Source: Candidatus Sulfuritelmatomonas gaucii
GTDB lineage: Bacteria > Acidobacteriota > Terriglobia > Terriglobales > Acidobacteriaceae
Assembly (NCBI GenBank): GCA_900290245.1
Contig: OKRB01000152.1
Span: 1 to 55,198 of the forward strand
Length of the DNA: 55,198 bases
Direction: 5' to 3'
Positions 26,381 to 35,204 of this stretch are shown piece by piece. A model generated the notes under the pieces. That model had not been told where the DNA came from. It did not search any database and saw nothing but the letters and a program-made list of their open reading frames with translations. The number at the start of each line of letters is the position of its first letter. The stretch's first letter is position 1. The position numbers and the translations under genes were made by a program.

Positions 26381-28381
26381 TCAACGAGTGACTGGCTCGC
26401 CTGTTGGCTGAAAGGCTACCCCGTCGAAAACTCGTCCTGAGGCAAGCGTGTTCCTCACGAGCTGCGGATTGGCGCTGCTCGCGGCCGTTGCCGCGAGCAA
26501 ACGAAGTGCGGAGGCCGGCGCCGTTCCAGCAGGCAAGCGGAAAATCCACGGGATATTGGCCGAGGTTAGGGTCTTGTCGTCACTCAGTGCGACAACCGGG
26601 ACAAAACACTTCAATGCGAGTTGCTCTGAAAGGTGGCTCGCATCGCGATCAAGCGCGACGATCGCCATGGCATGTTCGTCCATAAGGGCGTGAACCAGTT
26701 GGGTTGAAGCTGCACCCCAGTTCTGGTTGCTTTCTACAGGATCCAATGCCCAAGTCCGGCCGTTCACTGCAGCCATCTGCAACGCCGCCACGATCTCTGG
26801 CGACTGCGCGACCTTCGTCGCATCAGGACCGAAGAGAACGATGTGAATCGGACCCTGAGGCAGATCGGCAGATCGCGGACCCAAGTAACTGACGCCGTCT
26901 TCGGCTACGCGCGCATAGGGCGGGCCCGATCCCGCAGATGGACCTTGCGCGCTGGCAGCGTGTTGCTCGGCGGCTTGCTTGCTCATTGTCGCGAGCCGGT
27001 AGGTAATCGTGCCATTGTGCACTGTTCCCCAATACATCGGGGCCACATTTTTCTGATTGGGATCGAAGACCATGGGGCCGGTCACCCCGTCGTATTCTTC
27101 GATGTTGGCAAGCGCATCGTGAATGCGCGCGCGATTCAGTCCGGCTTTGCAGATGGAGTCGAGCAATGCATTCATGGCGTCATAGGCAAGCGAAGCAAAC
27201 TGCTCCGGCTCTTCATGGAAGCGGTCTTCGAATCGGCGATTGAATTCGATCCAGCGCGGATCGTTGCGAGTCGGGTCGTAGGGAAAGACGGCTTCGAAAC
27301 CTTCCGCCGCGGAACCGGCTTGAGCCAACAGATCGGGTCCCAGCGTACGATATGAGCCGAAAACACGCTGCTTCATCCCCATGGCGCGCATCTGCTTCAG
27401 GATGTTTGCCGTCTCCGTTTCATCCGCCCAAAGTACGACGCCGTCTACACGTGATTCGCGGATAATTTGTAATTCGCGCGAGAAGTCGGTATCGCCCGGC
27501 AAGAACTTTTGTTCGATGGCGACGGGGTGGCCCAGGCGGATGGATGCGTTGCGAAACTTTGGCACGCCCATTCGGCCATACCGGTTGTTAACCCGGAGCA
27601 GCGCAATCCGTTTCAGGCCCACTTCTGTATAGATGTGGCGGGCCAGCGTAAAGGCCTGGACGCGGTCGTCCTGCAGATCGGTGAAGTACCAGGGAATGTA
27701 TGTCTCAGGAATCGTGGGATCGGTCGAGGCGGAATTGACGACAGGGATCTCTGCCTTCAGGGCGACGCGCAGGATAATATGCGTCGACTCGGAGCTGATG
27801 GATCCGAAGATCGCCCAGTCCTCGTCGTCGTAAATCATCTTTACGGCTTCATCTGAGGCCGAGCCCCAGATTGTCGAATCGGTCGGGCGGTTCGATCCAT
27901 AGACGGCCTGGGCCTGCCAGTTGTTATAGTCGTCATGCACCATCAGCTTGAAGGGCTTGCCGCCATAGCCTCCGCGCGCGTTCGCCTCCTCTACGGCCAA
28001 CTGTGCTCCGTGGAGCATGCGTGAACCTTCCACTTGGTCCGGCGCGGGTTCCACGGGGCCAAAAAATCCGATCCTGACTTCCGTGATGTCTTTGGGGTCG
28101 GGAATTTCACGGCCGCCGCCAGTATAGATATTGGGTTCCAGATAGTTCTGGTAATACGGTTGCTTGAACCTGGCGTATGGTCTCAGGTCCTCCGGCTCTC
28201 CGGCGTACGGCGCGACAGTCCGGTCGCGCGGCGGTCCAGGCGGATGCGCTCCACACTCACAGCGATGCGTCACATCGCCGGCTTGGCGATTTGGCAATGA
28301 CCCCGAGACTTGCGCAATTACGTACGCAGCGCCGCCGGCAATCCACAAGCACGCCGCGGTCAGCAGAAATCCCTTGCGCAT
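26381..28381 (-). CDS. Exported periplasmic binding protein with one and a half PBP1 domains
   Basis: A 666-residue protein with a signal peptide (MRKGFLLTAACLWIAGGAAY). From about residue 100 it follows the Peripla_BP_6 (branched-chain amino-acid receptor, LivJ-like) fold: VRIGFFGPVEPAPDQV, GAQLAVEEANARGGYGGKPF, WAIFGSISSESTHI, IPVVNSASTDPTIPE, KRIALLRVNNRYGRMG, DGVVLWADETETANIL. After a linker at about 485-525 a second, N-lobe-only copy begins (IHIVLFGPDATKV, VPVVALSDDKTLTSANIP). No ABC permease or ATPase is present, so it may be a sensor or scavenging subunit rather than a transporter part. It is the last gene of the nine-gene operon, 5 bases after the RidA-like gene, with AAGGAG before its ATG. 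An Arg/Cys-rich stretch (RCECGAHPPG) follows the signal. Confidence 0.8.
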   Translation of the reverse strand: MRKGFLLTAACLWIAGGAAYVIAQVSGSLPNRQAGDVTHRCECGAHPPGPPRDRTVAPYAGEPEDLRPYARFKQPYYQNYLEPNIYTGGGREIPDPKDITEVRIGFFGPVEPAPDQVEGSRMLHGAQLAVEEANARGGYGGKPFKLMVHDDYNNWQAQAVYGSNRPTDSTIWGSASDEAVKMIYDDEDWAIFGSISSESTHIILRVALKAEIPVVNSASTDPTIPETYIPWYFTDLQDDRVQAFTLARHIYTEVGLKRIALLRVNNRYGRMGVPKFRNASIRLGHPVAIEQKFLPGDTDFSRELQIIRESRVDGVVLWADETETANILKQMRAMGMKQRVFGSYRTLGPDLLAQAGSAAEGFEAVFPYDPTRNDPRWIEFNRRFEDRFHEEPEQFASLAYDAMNALLDSICKAGLNRARIHDALANIEEYDGVTGPMVFDPNQKNVAPMYWGTVHNGTITYRLATMSKQAAEQHAASAQGPSAGSGPPYARVAEDGVSYLGPRSADLPQGPIHIVLFGPDATKVAQSPEIVAALQMAAVNGRTWALDPVESNQNWGAASTQLVHALMDEHAMAIVALDRDASHLSEQLALKCFVPVVALSDDKTLTSANIPWIFRLPAGTAPASALRLLAATAASSANPQLVRNTLASGRVFDGVAFQPTGEPVTR

Positions 28382-28386
28382 TGCCC

Positions 28387-28887
28387 CTACTCCTTGGCTG
28401 TGGCAGCCGTTTCTGTGCGGAACATCGCTATTGCCTCAATCTCAATCAGCAGTTCAGGCCGGCACAGGATTGCCTGGATCCCGGTGGACGCGGGCAGGGG
28501 ATTAAGCTCCTGCTCTTTGTAAAACGCGGTGCGCTCTTCGTTAAACGCTTCGTAGTCGCGTTCAATATCGCGCAGGTAGCAGGTGGTGCGAACCATGTCG
28601 TGCCAGGTGCAGCCTTCGCTCGCCAGCAATCCGGTGATGTTGGCGAGGGTTCGCCGCATCTGCGCGCGAAAATCGCCGACGTGCACGGTCTTGCCGCTCT
28701 CATCGATCGACGCTGTGCCCGAGATCAGCAGGATGGTGACTCCGCCCAGGTCGATGCGCATGCCGCGCGAGAACGAGCTGGGCTTGGCGTATGCGTATGC
28801 CTCATTGAGGACGCCTGGATTTGTGATTGCGCGCTTTTCGACCGGTGCGTGTCTGATGGCTTCCAGAATGTCTGCAATTGCGCTCAT
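28387..28887 (-). CDS. RidA (YjgF/YER057c/UK114) family protein
   Basis: A 166-residue cytoplasmic protein of the RidA superfamily, whose best-known role is hydrolysis of reactive enamine/imine intermediates to keto acids. It is somewhat longer than canonical RidA (about 130). Landmarks are LLISGTASIDESG, DFRAQMRRTLANITGLLASE, WHDMVRTTCYLRDIERDYEA and ILCRPELLIEIEAIAMF. The latter keeps the Arg and Glu that bind the substrate carboxylate and water. It starts 12 bases after the Reg_prop gene and ends 5 bases before the binding-protein gene, so it is part of the operon. A related branch of this fold is found in chorismatase-like enzymes, which is notable next to a DAHP synthase, but the motif set fits plain RidA-type chemistry better. 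Confidence 0.85.
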   Translation of the reverse strand: MSAIADILEAIRHAPVEKRAITNPGVLNEAYAYAKPSSFSRGMRIDLGGVTILLISGTASIDESGKTVHVGDFRAQMRRTLANITGLLASEGCTWHDMVRTTCYLRDIERDYEAFNEERTAFYKEQELNPLPASTGIQAILCRPELLIEIEAIAMFRTETAATAKE

Positions 28888-28899
28888 GATGACGGCTCC

Positions 28900-30063
28900 T
28901 TACTTCATTGCTTCACTGCGTTGTGGCTGAAGAATTCCATGACTCAGGCCCTTGGCGGTGGCGACCCAGATGTCGCTGCCTTGAAAGTCGATGCCGAGGA
29001 TGTAATTGTGAGCTGGCGCCGTCGCGGCGGGTACCTGCCCCTCGCGGCCCTTCGCATCGCGAATCAGCATCTCCGGCTTGCCGGTGGTGAGCGATGGCCT
29101 ATAAACAGCCCAGTTCGCGCCGTCGTAATAGGCCAGTCCCTTATCGGTGCAGAACCATGCATGATTCGCATCCACGCCCTTCACAAAGTTGGTGAAGTTC
29201 GATGGCAAGCCGCTGTCTTTTGTGAGGAAGTTGTGCCAGTAGCGGCCGTCGTAGCGGCTGTCGCCAAAGTATGTTGCCGCCCACACCACGCCGTCAACAT
29301 AACTTACCGACGACACAATATCGTGGATCAGGCCTTGATCTTTGAAGAGCACCAACTCGGTCTCGCCATCCGGATCTTCATATTTGTCCCAACCCGCCGT
29401 CTTCTGGTTGTACTCAAGCAATCCACTGCCCCACACGGCAAAGTAGACTTTGTCCGCCGCGGCCGAGACGCCGTACACCCAGATCTCAACCATCGGTGTG
29501 TTGCGCTCGTTGTAGAGCGACCACTCGCCGGTGCGCAAATTGAGCCGGCATGCGCCGGCTGCCGTGGCCACCCAGACATTGTCGCCTTCGACGGCAACGC
29601 CGTAGACCACGTCGTTGCTGAGGCCCGAGTTGAGCTGCGTGTAGCTGACGATGCGGCCGCCCGAGATGCGGCTCAGCCCGCCCATGGTGCCGGCCCAAAC
29701 ATCGCCGGTGCGTTTATCGAGTGCGAGCGAAAGCACGGCGCGATGCGCCAACCCGTCTTTCGTAGTGTAGGTCGTCCATTTGCCGTGATCGTAAAGTCCC
29801 AGGCCGTTGTTGGTGCCCGCCCAAATCCGGTCGCCATCTACCAGAACGGCATACACACGATCGTCGGGCAGCCCGTTGGCCGTGGTGAAGTTCTCAAAGC
29901 GGAAGTGCGGCAACCCCTGCGATGCAGCCGACCGCGGTTGTTCGCTACGCAACCTTTGTGCAGCGGTTCGCGATTCCGAAAGCCCCTGCGGCCGCGCGAG
30001 CGCAGCGATCGAGAATGCCAGCAGGGTCAGGCCCCAAACGCTCGTGTTTGCGCGCTTCTTCAT
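28900..30063 (-). CDS. Secreted Reg_prop-type beta-propeller protein
   Basis: A 387-residue protein with an N-terminal signal segment (SVWGLTLLAFSIAALA). The rest is built from about seven repeats of the two-component-regulator propeller type: GLPDDRVYAVLVDGDRIWAG, GLAHRAVLSLALDKRTGDVW, GLSNDVVYGVAVEGDNVWVA, GLIHDIVSSVSYVDGVVWAA, GLPSNFTNFVKGVDANHAW. No kinase, HTH or transmembrane anchor follows, so it is a free propeller. Its ATG overlaps the stop of the YVTN-cytochrome gene (ATGA), a sign of coupled translation. Likely a periplasmic binding or scaffold protein of the operon's redox module. No catalytic residues are apparent. Confidence 0.85.
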   Translation of the reverse strand: MKKRANTSVWGLTLLAFSIAALARPQGLSESRTAAQRLRSEQPRSAASQGLPHFRFENFTTANGLPDDRVYAVLVDGDRIWAGTNNGLGLYDHGKWTTYTTKDGLAHRAVLSLALDKRTGDVWAGTMGGLSRISGGRIVSYTQLNSGLSNDVVYGVAVEGDNVWVATAAGACRLNLRTGEWSLYNERNTPMVEIWVYGVSAAADKVYFAVWGSGLLEYNQKTAGWDKYEDPDGETELVLFKDQGLIHDIVSSVSYVDGVVWAATYFGDSRYDGRYWHNFLTKDSGLPSNFTNFVKGVDANHAWFCTDKGLAYYDGANWAVYRPSLTTGKPEMLIRDAKGREGQVPAATAPAHNYILGIDFQGSDIWVATAKGLSHGILQPQRSEAMK

Positions 30064-32003
30064 CGCGTCCTCAGGTATTCGATCAAGTCGTTCAACTCGT
30101 CCTTGGTCAGGTCGTTGGTGCGGCCGTGCTTGTCTTCGGGGTTGTAAATGGTCCAGATCTCTTCGAGGGTCCGCGCTGAGCCGTCATGCAGGTAGGGCCC
30201 CGTCAGTGCAATGTTCGTCAGTTGCGGTGTCTTCAAAAGCCCGCCACTGTCAGTGGGCTTGCGCGTGCCCACGTCGAATAGCTTCTGGTTGGTTCCGTGG
30301 GGTCCGCTGTGGCAATATGAGCAGCGGTTGGTTTCGGGAATCGGCTTACCGAACCTGTCGACTGTGCGCTGGAAGATCGCCTCGCCGCGTTCCTGTGCCG
30401 GCGTCGTTTCGTTGCCTGGCAGGCGCGAGCGGTTGGGCCGGGCAGGCAGGCTGCGAATGTAAAGAACCAGATCAGTCAGTTGCAGGTTGTCGTAGTTCTC
30501 TGAGCGCCAGAAGTATTTTTCGGTGCGCGGTCCGCATTCGGTGGGCAGGTTCGGATTTCCTCCGTTCCACTTGTAGGGCGCGATGTCCTTGATGTCCTCG
30601 AGCATCTTGTTGTCCACAATGTCGATTCCGAACCCGTCCGGCTCCAGATCCCACTGCAGGCCGTCAAAGGTGGAATCGATGTGGCAACTCGAGCAACTGA
30701 TCTGGCCCTGGAAAGAGTAGCGCGCCGAATAGAATGTCTGCTCGCCGCGCCGCAGCGTGCTCACGGTCTTTGGTCCCGCCAGCGCAATAGTGGATGCAAC
30801 GCGGTTGGCACGCGTGTCGATCACAGAGATGGTGTCGTCGAGGCGGTTGGCAACAAACAGCCTGCGGCCATCGCTACTGAGCGCAAGCCCCCGCGGATTA
30901 TGGCCCACAGGAATGCGCGCCGCAAAGTATTTACCGCTGGCCGCGAGGTCTTCCGCAAACGATCCGGATGCGGGGCGAGGCCGCGCGTGAACAAAATGCA
31001 GCAAACGTGGAATGTCGATGACCAGCACGGCCTCTGAGCCCGCCAGCGTTACGTACAGGCGCGACTTGTCCGGTGCGATGGCGACCCCAAACGGCTGCGA
31101 AGCGTATCGTTCCATCTCGTCGAGCGGAATCTCTACCGGCTTGCCCACGTCGGCGCCAAACAGCGTGAGCGTGTAAGCGAAGCCGCCTCCGTGCTCCAAA
31201 TGCGCCAGCGGTACGAGATTCTTGGGATGAAACTCGGCTACCATGCCAAGCCGTCCGTCGGCGGAGAGAGCTAGGTGGAAAACGCCTGCAATCGAGGGCA
31301 GAGGAATGCGATCGACAACCTCCGCGCGCTGCGTGTTGATGACCGTGATCTCCGATGCGGGCGGCGTGCGATTTTCGAGACCCGTCCGCAGCGGCGCAGG
31401 ATTGGGATAGATATGCGTTGCGTAGATCCGCCTGCCATCCGGCGAAAGCGCGAGATAACTTGCGCCACGCCCGGCCAGCAGGCGCTTTTCTTCTGCGCCC
31501 GTCTGCGCATCGAGCACGGCGATATCGCCCGAGATGCGGTTGGCGACGAAGACGCGCGTACCTTCCCGATCTTCGACGACACCCGACGGCTCAGCTCCGA
31601 CTTGCCACGTTGCGTCGACAGCAAGCGTGCGAGTGTTGACGATCGAGAGCGTGTCGTCCCAGGTGTTTGTCACAAACAGCCGGTCGCCACTGGCAGAAAG
31701 CGCCATGCCGCGCGGAACGCGGCCCACGGTAATGCTCTCGATCGGCGCGTAGGTGGCTGCATCAAGTACGCGCACCTCTTCGCTCTGCTGGCAGAGCACG
31801 TAGAGCCGCGTGCCGTCAGGCGAAAGCAGAAGCTCTAGCGGCGAGGCGTAATCGGCCGAACCGTCCTTGACCGCGCCCGCTTCGGCATGAACGACGCCAT
31901 GCACCGCCGGCCACATCGCGACGACAAAAAGAAGCGCGGCACCGCAGGCCAGCGCGAAAATCGCTCCGCAATGTGCGCTGTCGCTCATGCACCGCCGACT
32001 CAT
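30060..32003 (-). CDS. YVTN beta-propeller fused to a di-heme cytochrome c (peroxidase/MauG-like)
   Basis: A 647-residue exported protein. After the signal (ALACGAALLFVVAMW) residues about 55-420 form YVTN/YncE blades (DGTRLYVLCQQSEEVRVLDA, ASGDRLFVTNTWDDTLSIVN, DGRRLFVANRLDDTISVIDT). The C-terminal part has two heme c sites, CSSCH at about 437 and CSYCH at about 561. The spacing and the motif LKTPQLTNIALTGPYLHDGS are those of bacterial cytochrome c peroxidase/MauG relatives. No distal Met site is obvious. It should act in the periplasm as an oxidoreductase or electron relay with a propeller-bound partner. The ATGA overlaps on both sides tie it to the CRTAC1-like and Reg_prop genes. Substrate unknown. 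Confidence 0.87.
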   Translation of the reverse strand: MSRRCMSDSAHCGAIFALACGAALLFVVAMWPAVHGVVHAEAGAVKDGSADYASPLELLLSPDGTRLYVLCQQSEEVRVLDAATYAPIESITVGRVPRGMALSASGDRLFVTNTWDDTLSIVNTRTLAVDATWQVGAEPSGVVEDREGTRVFVANRISGDIAVLDAQTGAEEKRLLAGRGASYLALSPDGRRIYATHIYPNPAPLRTGLENRTPPASEITVINTQRAEVVDRIPLPSIAGVFHLALSADGRLGMVAEFHPKNLVPLAHLEHGGGFAYTLTLFGADVGKPVEIPLDEMERYASQPFGVAIAPDKSRLYVTLAGSEAVLVIDIPRLLHFVHARPRPASGSFAEDLAASGKYFAARIPVGHNPRGLALSSDGRRLFVANRLDDTISVIDTRANRVASTIALAGPKTVSTLRRGEQTFYSARYSFQGQISCSSCHIDSTFDGLQWDLEPDGFGIDIVDNKMLEDIKDIAPYKWNGGNPNLPTECGPRTEKYFWRSENYDNLQLTDLVLYIRSLPARPNRSRLPGNETTPAQERGEAIFQRTVDRFGKPIPETNRCSYCHSGPHGTNQKLFDVGTRKPTDSGGLLKTPQLTNIALTGPYLHDGSARTLEEIWTIYNPEDKHGRTNDLTKDELNDLIEYLRTR

Positions 32004-33775
32004 TTCGACTCCTCAACGGTGAGGACACGATCCACGCCGACGTTCTCGATTGTCTGCACCCGCGCACTGGGCCAGTGAACAATGAGCTTGTCGATGCTCT
32101 TTGCTGTGCCGATCCCAAAGTGCAGGCGACCCTCGTTCTGCGAGAGATAACCAGATGCCGCCACGCGCTCACCCGTCCAGCGCCTGCCGCCCGCCAGGAC
32201 CTCGACGCGCGCGCCAATTCCATCGCGATTGCTCTTTGCGGCAGAGCCGGGCGCAGTGCTCTGATCGCCGGGCCGCATGGCACCGACAAGTTTCACTTCG
32301 ATCCAGTGGCCGGTGTTGGTGGAGACGTTGTGCAGCAGCCTCCCTTCAGCGCCGAGATTGACCAGGTAGGCATCGACCTTGCCGTCATTCATGTAATCGG
32401 CAAAGCAGGAGCCGCGCGCCACAGTGCGCTCGCTCAACACAGGACCGGCCTCGCGCGAGACATCCTGAAAGCGGCCGTTGCCGAGACCGCGAAAGAGCGT
32501 GTGCTCCTGCGGAATGAGATGAATGAGCCCGCCGTGGAAGACGAGGATATCGAGCTGGCCGTCGTTGTCGAAGTCGTAAACGCCCGAGCCCCAACTCACG
32601 TACTGCGCGTCAGTCTGCGAGATGCCGTTGCCCGCGCCCTCATCTTCAAAGCCGGTTTTTGCGGAATCCAATGCCGCGCCGGGCGAACTTCCCGTTGGCG
32701 TCCCGAGATTTCGCATAAAGCGGTTGAAGCTGCCATCGGAGACCCACAAGTCGAGCACACCCCGGCCGTCAAAATCGGCGAAGACCGGACCCATCGACGA
32801 AGTGGCTTCGCCATTCTGGCCGAATGCCGTCCCAGTATCGTTGGCAATTTCCTCGAACGTTCCATCGTGCTTGTTATGGAAGAGGAAATTCTCCGTCCGG
32901 TCATTGGCCACGTAGATATCGTCCCAACCGTCGTTGTCGAAGTCCGCGGCGGTGACGCCCATGGTGCGGCCAACATAAGCGCCGATACCCGACTTGTCCG
33001 TCACATCGGTAAATGTTCCGTCGCAGTTGTTGTGAAACAGCTTGTCGGTTTCGCCTGCATAGTCCAGCGGACCAGGGTAGTTGTCCGCTGCATAAAAGGC
33101 GCGATACTTGGGATCGAACATCACATAGCGCCCGACAAACAGATCCACGCAGCCGTCCTTGTCGAAATCGAGCCATGTGGAACTGATCGCCCATCCACCC
33201 ACCTTGATGCCGGCTTTCTCAGTGACATCGGTAAAATGGCCATTTCCGTCGTTGTGATAGAGAACGACCTTGCCGAAGCCCGTGACCAGCAGGTCTTCAT
33301 ATCCGTCGTTGTCGTAGTCGGCTGCGGTCACTGCGATCGAATACATATCAGGATCGAGTCCGGATTGCGCAGTGACATCGGTAAAGTGCGCGTTACCATC
33401 GTTGCGATAAAGATGGTTGTGCGGCGAAGGGTGGGGCTTGTCCTTCAAGGGGTAGGGGTGCATCGAATCGTCGAGCGGGCGGCCGCTCACCACATAGAGA
33501 GAGGGAAGGCCGGAGTTGTTGTAGTCGAACCAGACGCAGCCTCCGCCGGTCCCTTCGAGCAACGACCCCAGCTTGGCGGAGCCAAAGCTGTGCGTAAAGT
33601 GGATGTCGGATGGATCCGTGGCGTCTTCGAATCGAATCGCCGGTAGCTGCGTGACCGGTGCGATTGGCTGCGATTCGGTGCGTGGCGACGCTGGCGCGAT
33701 TTGCTGTCCTGGCGGCGGAGTCTGCGCCGCAGCAACTGAGAATGCGCCAAGAGCGAACAGAAGAGCGGGGCGCAT
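32000..33775 (-). CDS. Secreted CRTAC1-like protein with FG-GAP repeats and ASPIC/UnbV domain
   Basis: A 591-residue exported protein. The ATG at 33775 follows GGAAGG and comes 1 base after the upstream stop. After the signal it carries FG-GAP/VCBS blades with acidic calcium-binding loops: FDYNNSGLPSLYV, ADYDNDGYEDLLV, LDFDKDGCVDLFV, ADFDNDGWDDIYV, ADFDGRGVLDLWV, YDFDNDGQLDILV, ADYMNDGKVDAYL. The C-terminus is an ASPIC/UnbV domain (HWIEVKLVG, GIGARVEVLAGG, LHFGIGTAKSIDKLIVHWPS). Such proteins are integrin-alpha-like calcium-stabilised propellers; their role in bacteria is poorly known. A second, larger relative opens the same operon, suggesting a pair. Confidence 0.9.
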   Translation of the reverse strand: MRPALLFALGAFSVAAAQTPPPGQQIAPASPRTESQPIAPVTQLPAIRFEDATDPSDIHFTHSFGSAKLGSLLEGTGGGCVWFDYNNSGLPSLYVVSGRPLDDSMHPYPLKDKPHPSPHNHLYRNDGNAHFTDVTAQSGLDPDMYSIAVTAADYDNDGYEDLLVTGFGKVVLYHNDGNGHFTDVTEKAGIKVGGWAISSTWLDFDKDGCVDLFVGRYVMFDPKYRAFYAADNYPGPLDYAGETDKLFHNNCDGTFTDVTDKSGIGAYVGRTMGVTAADFDNDGWDDIYVANDRTENFLFHNKHDGTFEEIANDTGTAFGQNGEATSSMGPVFADFDGRGVLDLWVSDGSFNRFMRNLGTPTGSSPGAALDSAKTGFEDEGAGNGISQTDAQYVSWGSGVYDFDNDGQLDILVFHGGLIHLIPQEHTLFRGLGNGRFQDVSREAGPVLSERTVARGSCFADYMNDGKVDAYLVNLGAEGRLLHNVSTNTGHWIEVKLVGAMRPGDQSTAPGSAAKSNRDGIGARVEVLAGGRRWTGERVAASGYLSQNEGRLHFGIGTAKSIDKLIVHWPSARVQTIENVGVDRVLTVEESK

Positions 33776-33776
33776 G

Positions 33777-35204
33777 TCAATTGCCTTCCGCTGCTGCATT
33801 TGCATTTGGCCGGGTTGCTCCGGCGGTCAGGTCGACGGCCACAGTGGTGCGCAACAACACAGCCGGCACACGATTCTCCGATGCGCGCTCCGGGCCCGTA
33901 TGGCACCCGACGCATATGCGCTGTTCGCCTTTGCGAATCCAGAACCAGCCTTTTTCCCGGCGAAGCACAGAACCCTTTTCATCGAGAAGCACAAAGCGAA
34001 TCGGCGCATCGGCGGGGACTTTCACAAAGAACGAACCATCCCGCTCAACGGACGCCGTGCCCATCGCCGCCACAACTCCGCGTTCGTTCTGCACTTCAAG
34101 CCGCACTGAAGCGGGCGGCGTTATCACGTCCCCTTCGTGTGAGAGGCGCGCATCAAGGGCGAGCAGGTTGGCGTAATCCCAGGGGTGCAACCCTGAAGGA
34201 TGCCGATTCGGCCTGGTGCGCGGCGTGATGAGCGCCGGCTCGACGAGATCAATGCCTGTGATTGCAAGCACGGTTTCAAGCTTCGCTGCGCCCGGCTTCG
34301 AGGTGAAAGATGGACTCCAAAGCCGGATGGCATAGTGCGCACCGCCGCCGGCCCGCGCACTCAACAGCCACTCTCCCGAAGCCGTTTCCGCAATTCCGCC
34401 CGCATACTCCGCCGCCGGCGCTTCAATAGGGTCCTCTTGCGCCAAAGGCGAAGTGAACCGTGCCAGCGACGCGCCGTGAGTGAAAACCACGTCGCCCGAG
34501 GCCAGTTGCGTTCCGCCCCAGCGTCCACGGCCATGGTCGCAGCGATAGGATTCCACTCCCGAGCCGTCAGCATAGACCGTGTACAACTCCGGAGTTGAGC
34601 CCTCCCCAAGCGGAAAGTTCGATTCAAACAGAATGCGTCCATCGGCAAGCACATCGGTCGGGAAGGCGCTGGCGTGAACGTAGGTGAGCGGAAGGATACC
34701 CGGACCAGCCGTGGGATTCAGGAACACCTGTCGCGGCAGATGACCATCATCCGCTGATTCAATCTGAAATCCGTACGCAGTGCGTTGCGCCCAAAGCAGC
34801 CGGCCGCTGGGAAGATACAACGGACGCTCGGTGTCGCCCGCGGTCTCGATCACCTTGCGTACATAGCGATCCTGAAGCGTCAATTCCCAAATCTGCCAGG
34901 GATCGCTCGCCGACTTTTTCCCGGCGAAGAGAACGAGCTTGCCATCGAACGAAACGTCGGCATCAGCCGTTGCAGCAAAGCCCTGCACCAGCGGCTCCGC
35001 TTTGCCCTCATGGACAAGCAGCAATTGCGCGCCGTTGGGAAATCGTTCCTGGCCCTGCAACTCAGCTAATGGCGTGTAGACGGGCGCCGCAGTCACGATG
35101 AAATCTGGGCAGGTATTGCGGTCTGAATGAGAACTCAGCCCGCAGAGCGGCAGGAGCGTGATTGCAACTGGCATGACAACCAGAGCTCGGCCCAGCAGGT
35201 TCAT
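33777..35204 (-). CDS. HzsA-related exported mono-heme protein
   Basis: A 475-residue exported protein with a hydrophobic N-terminus ([17 protein letters not shown]). The middle contains TolB-like blades ([35 protein letters not shown]). The C-terminal part matches the domain called hydrazine-synthase-alpha middle domain, with [38 protein letters not shown] and [16 protein letters not shown], holding one heme c site (CVGCH, about C431). This domain occurs widely outside anammox bacteria, and no other hydrazine synthase subunit is here, so hydrazine chemistry is not implied. It probably passes electrons or binds heme for the operon's redox partner. The start overlaps the DAHP synthase stop by four bases (ATGA). 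Confidence 0.75.
   Translation of the reverse strand: MNLLGRALVVMPVAITLLPLCGLSSHSDRNTCPDFIVTAAPVYTPLAELQGQERFPNGAQLLLVHEGKAEPLVQGFAATADADVSFDGKLVLFAGKKSASDPWQIWELTLQDRYVRKVIETAGDTERPLYLPSGRLLWAQRTAYGFQIESADDGHLPRQVFLNPTAGPGILPLTYVHASAFPTDVLADGRILFESNFPLGEGSTPELYTVYADGSGVESYRCDHGRGRWGGTQLASGDVVFTHGASLARFTSPLAQEDPIEAPAAEYAGGIAETASGEWLLSARAGGGAHYAIRLWSPSFTSKPGAAKLETVLAITGIDLVEPALITPRTRPNRHPSGLHPWDYANLLALDARLSHEGDVITPPASVRLEVQNERGVVAAMGTASVERDGSFFVKVPADAPIRFVLLDEKGSVLRREKGWFWIRKGEQRICVGCHTGPERASENRVPAVLLRTTVAVDLTAGATRPNANAAAEGN

Noticed and set aside
28177..30147. 656-residue plus-strand open frame
   Set aside because: Lies opposite the Reg_prop, RidA and binding-protein genes, crosses their boundaries, has no signal or domain and mirrors the codon pattern of the real genes.
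31973..33646. 557-residue plus-strand open frame
   Set aside because: Antisense shadow of the CRTAC1-like gene; its repeats of VVEV/VIVV come from the complement of the FG-GAP calcium loops.
33777..35204. Anammox-type hydrazine synthase
   Set aside because: Only the HzsA middle-domain-like part is present with one heme site; the beta and gamma subunits and other anammox genes are absent, and this domain is widespread in other phyla.
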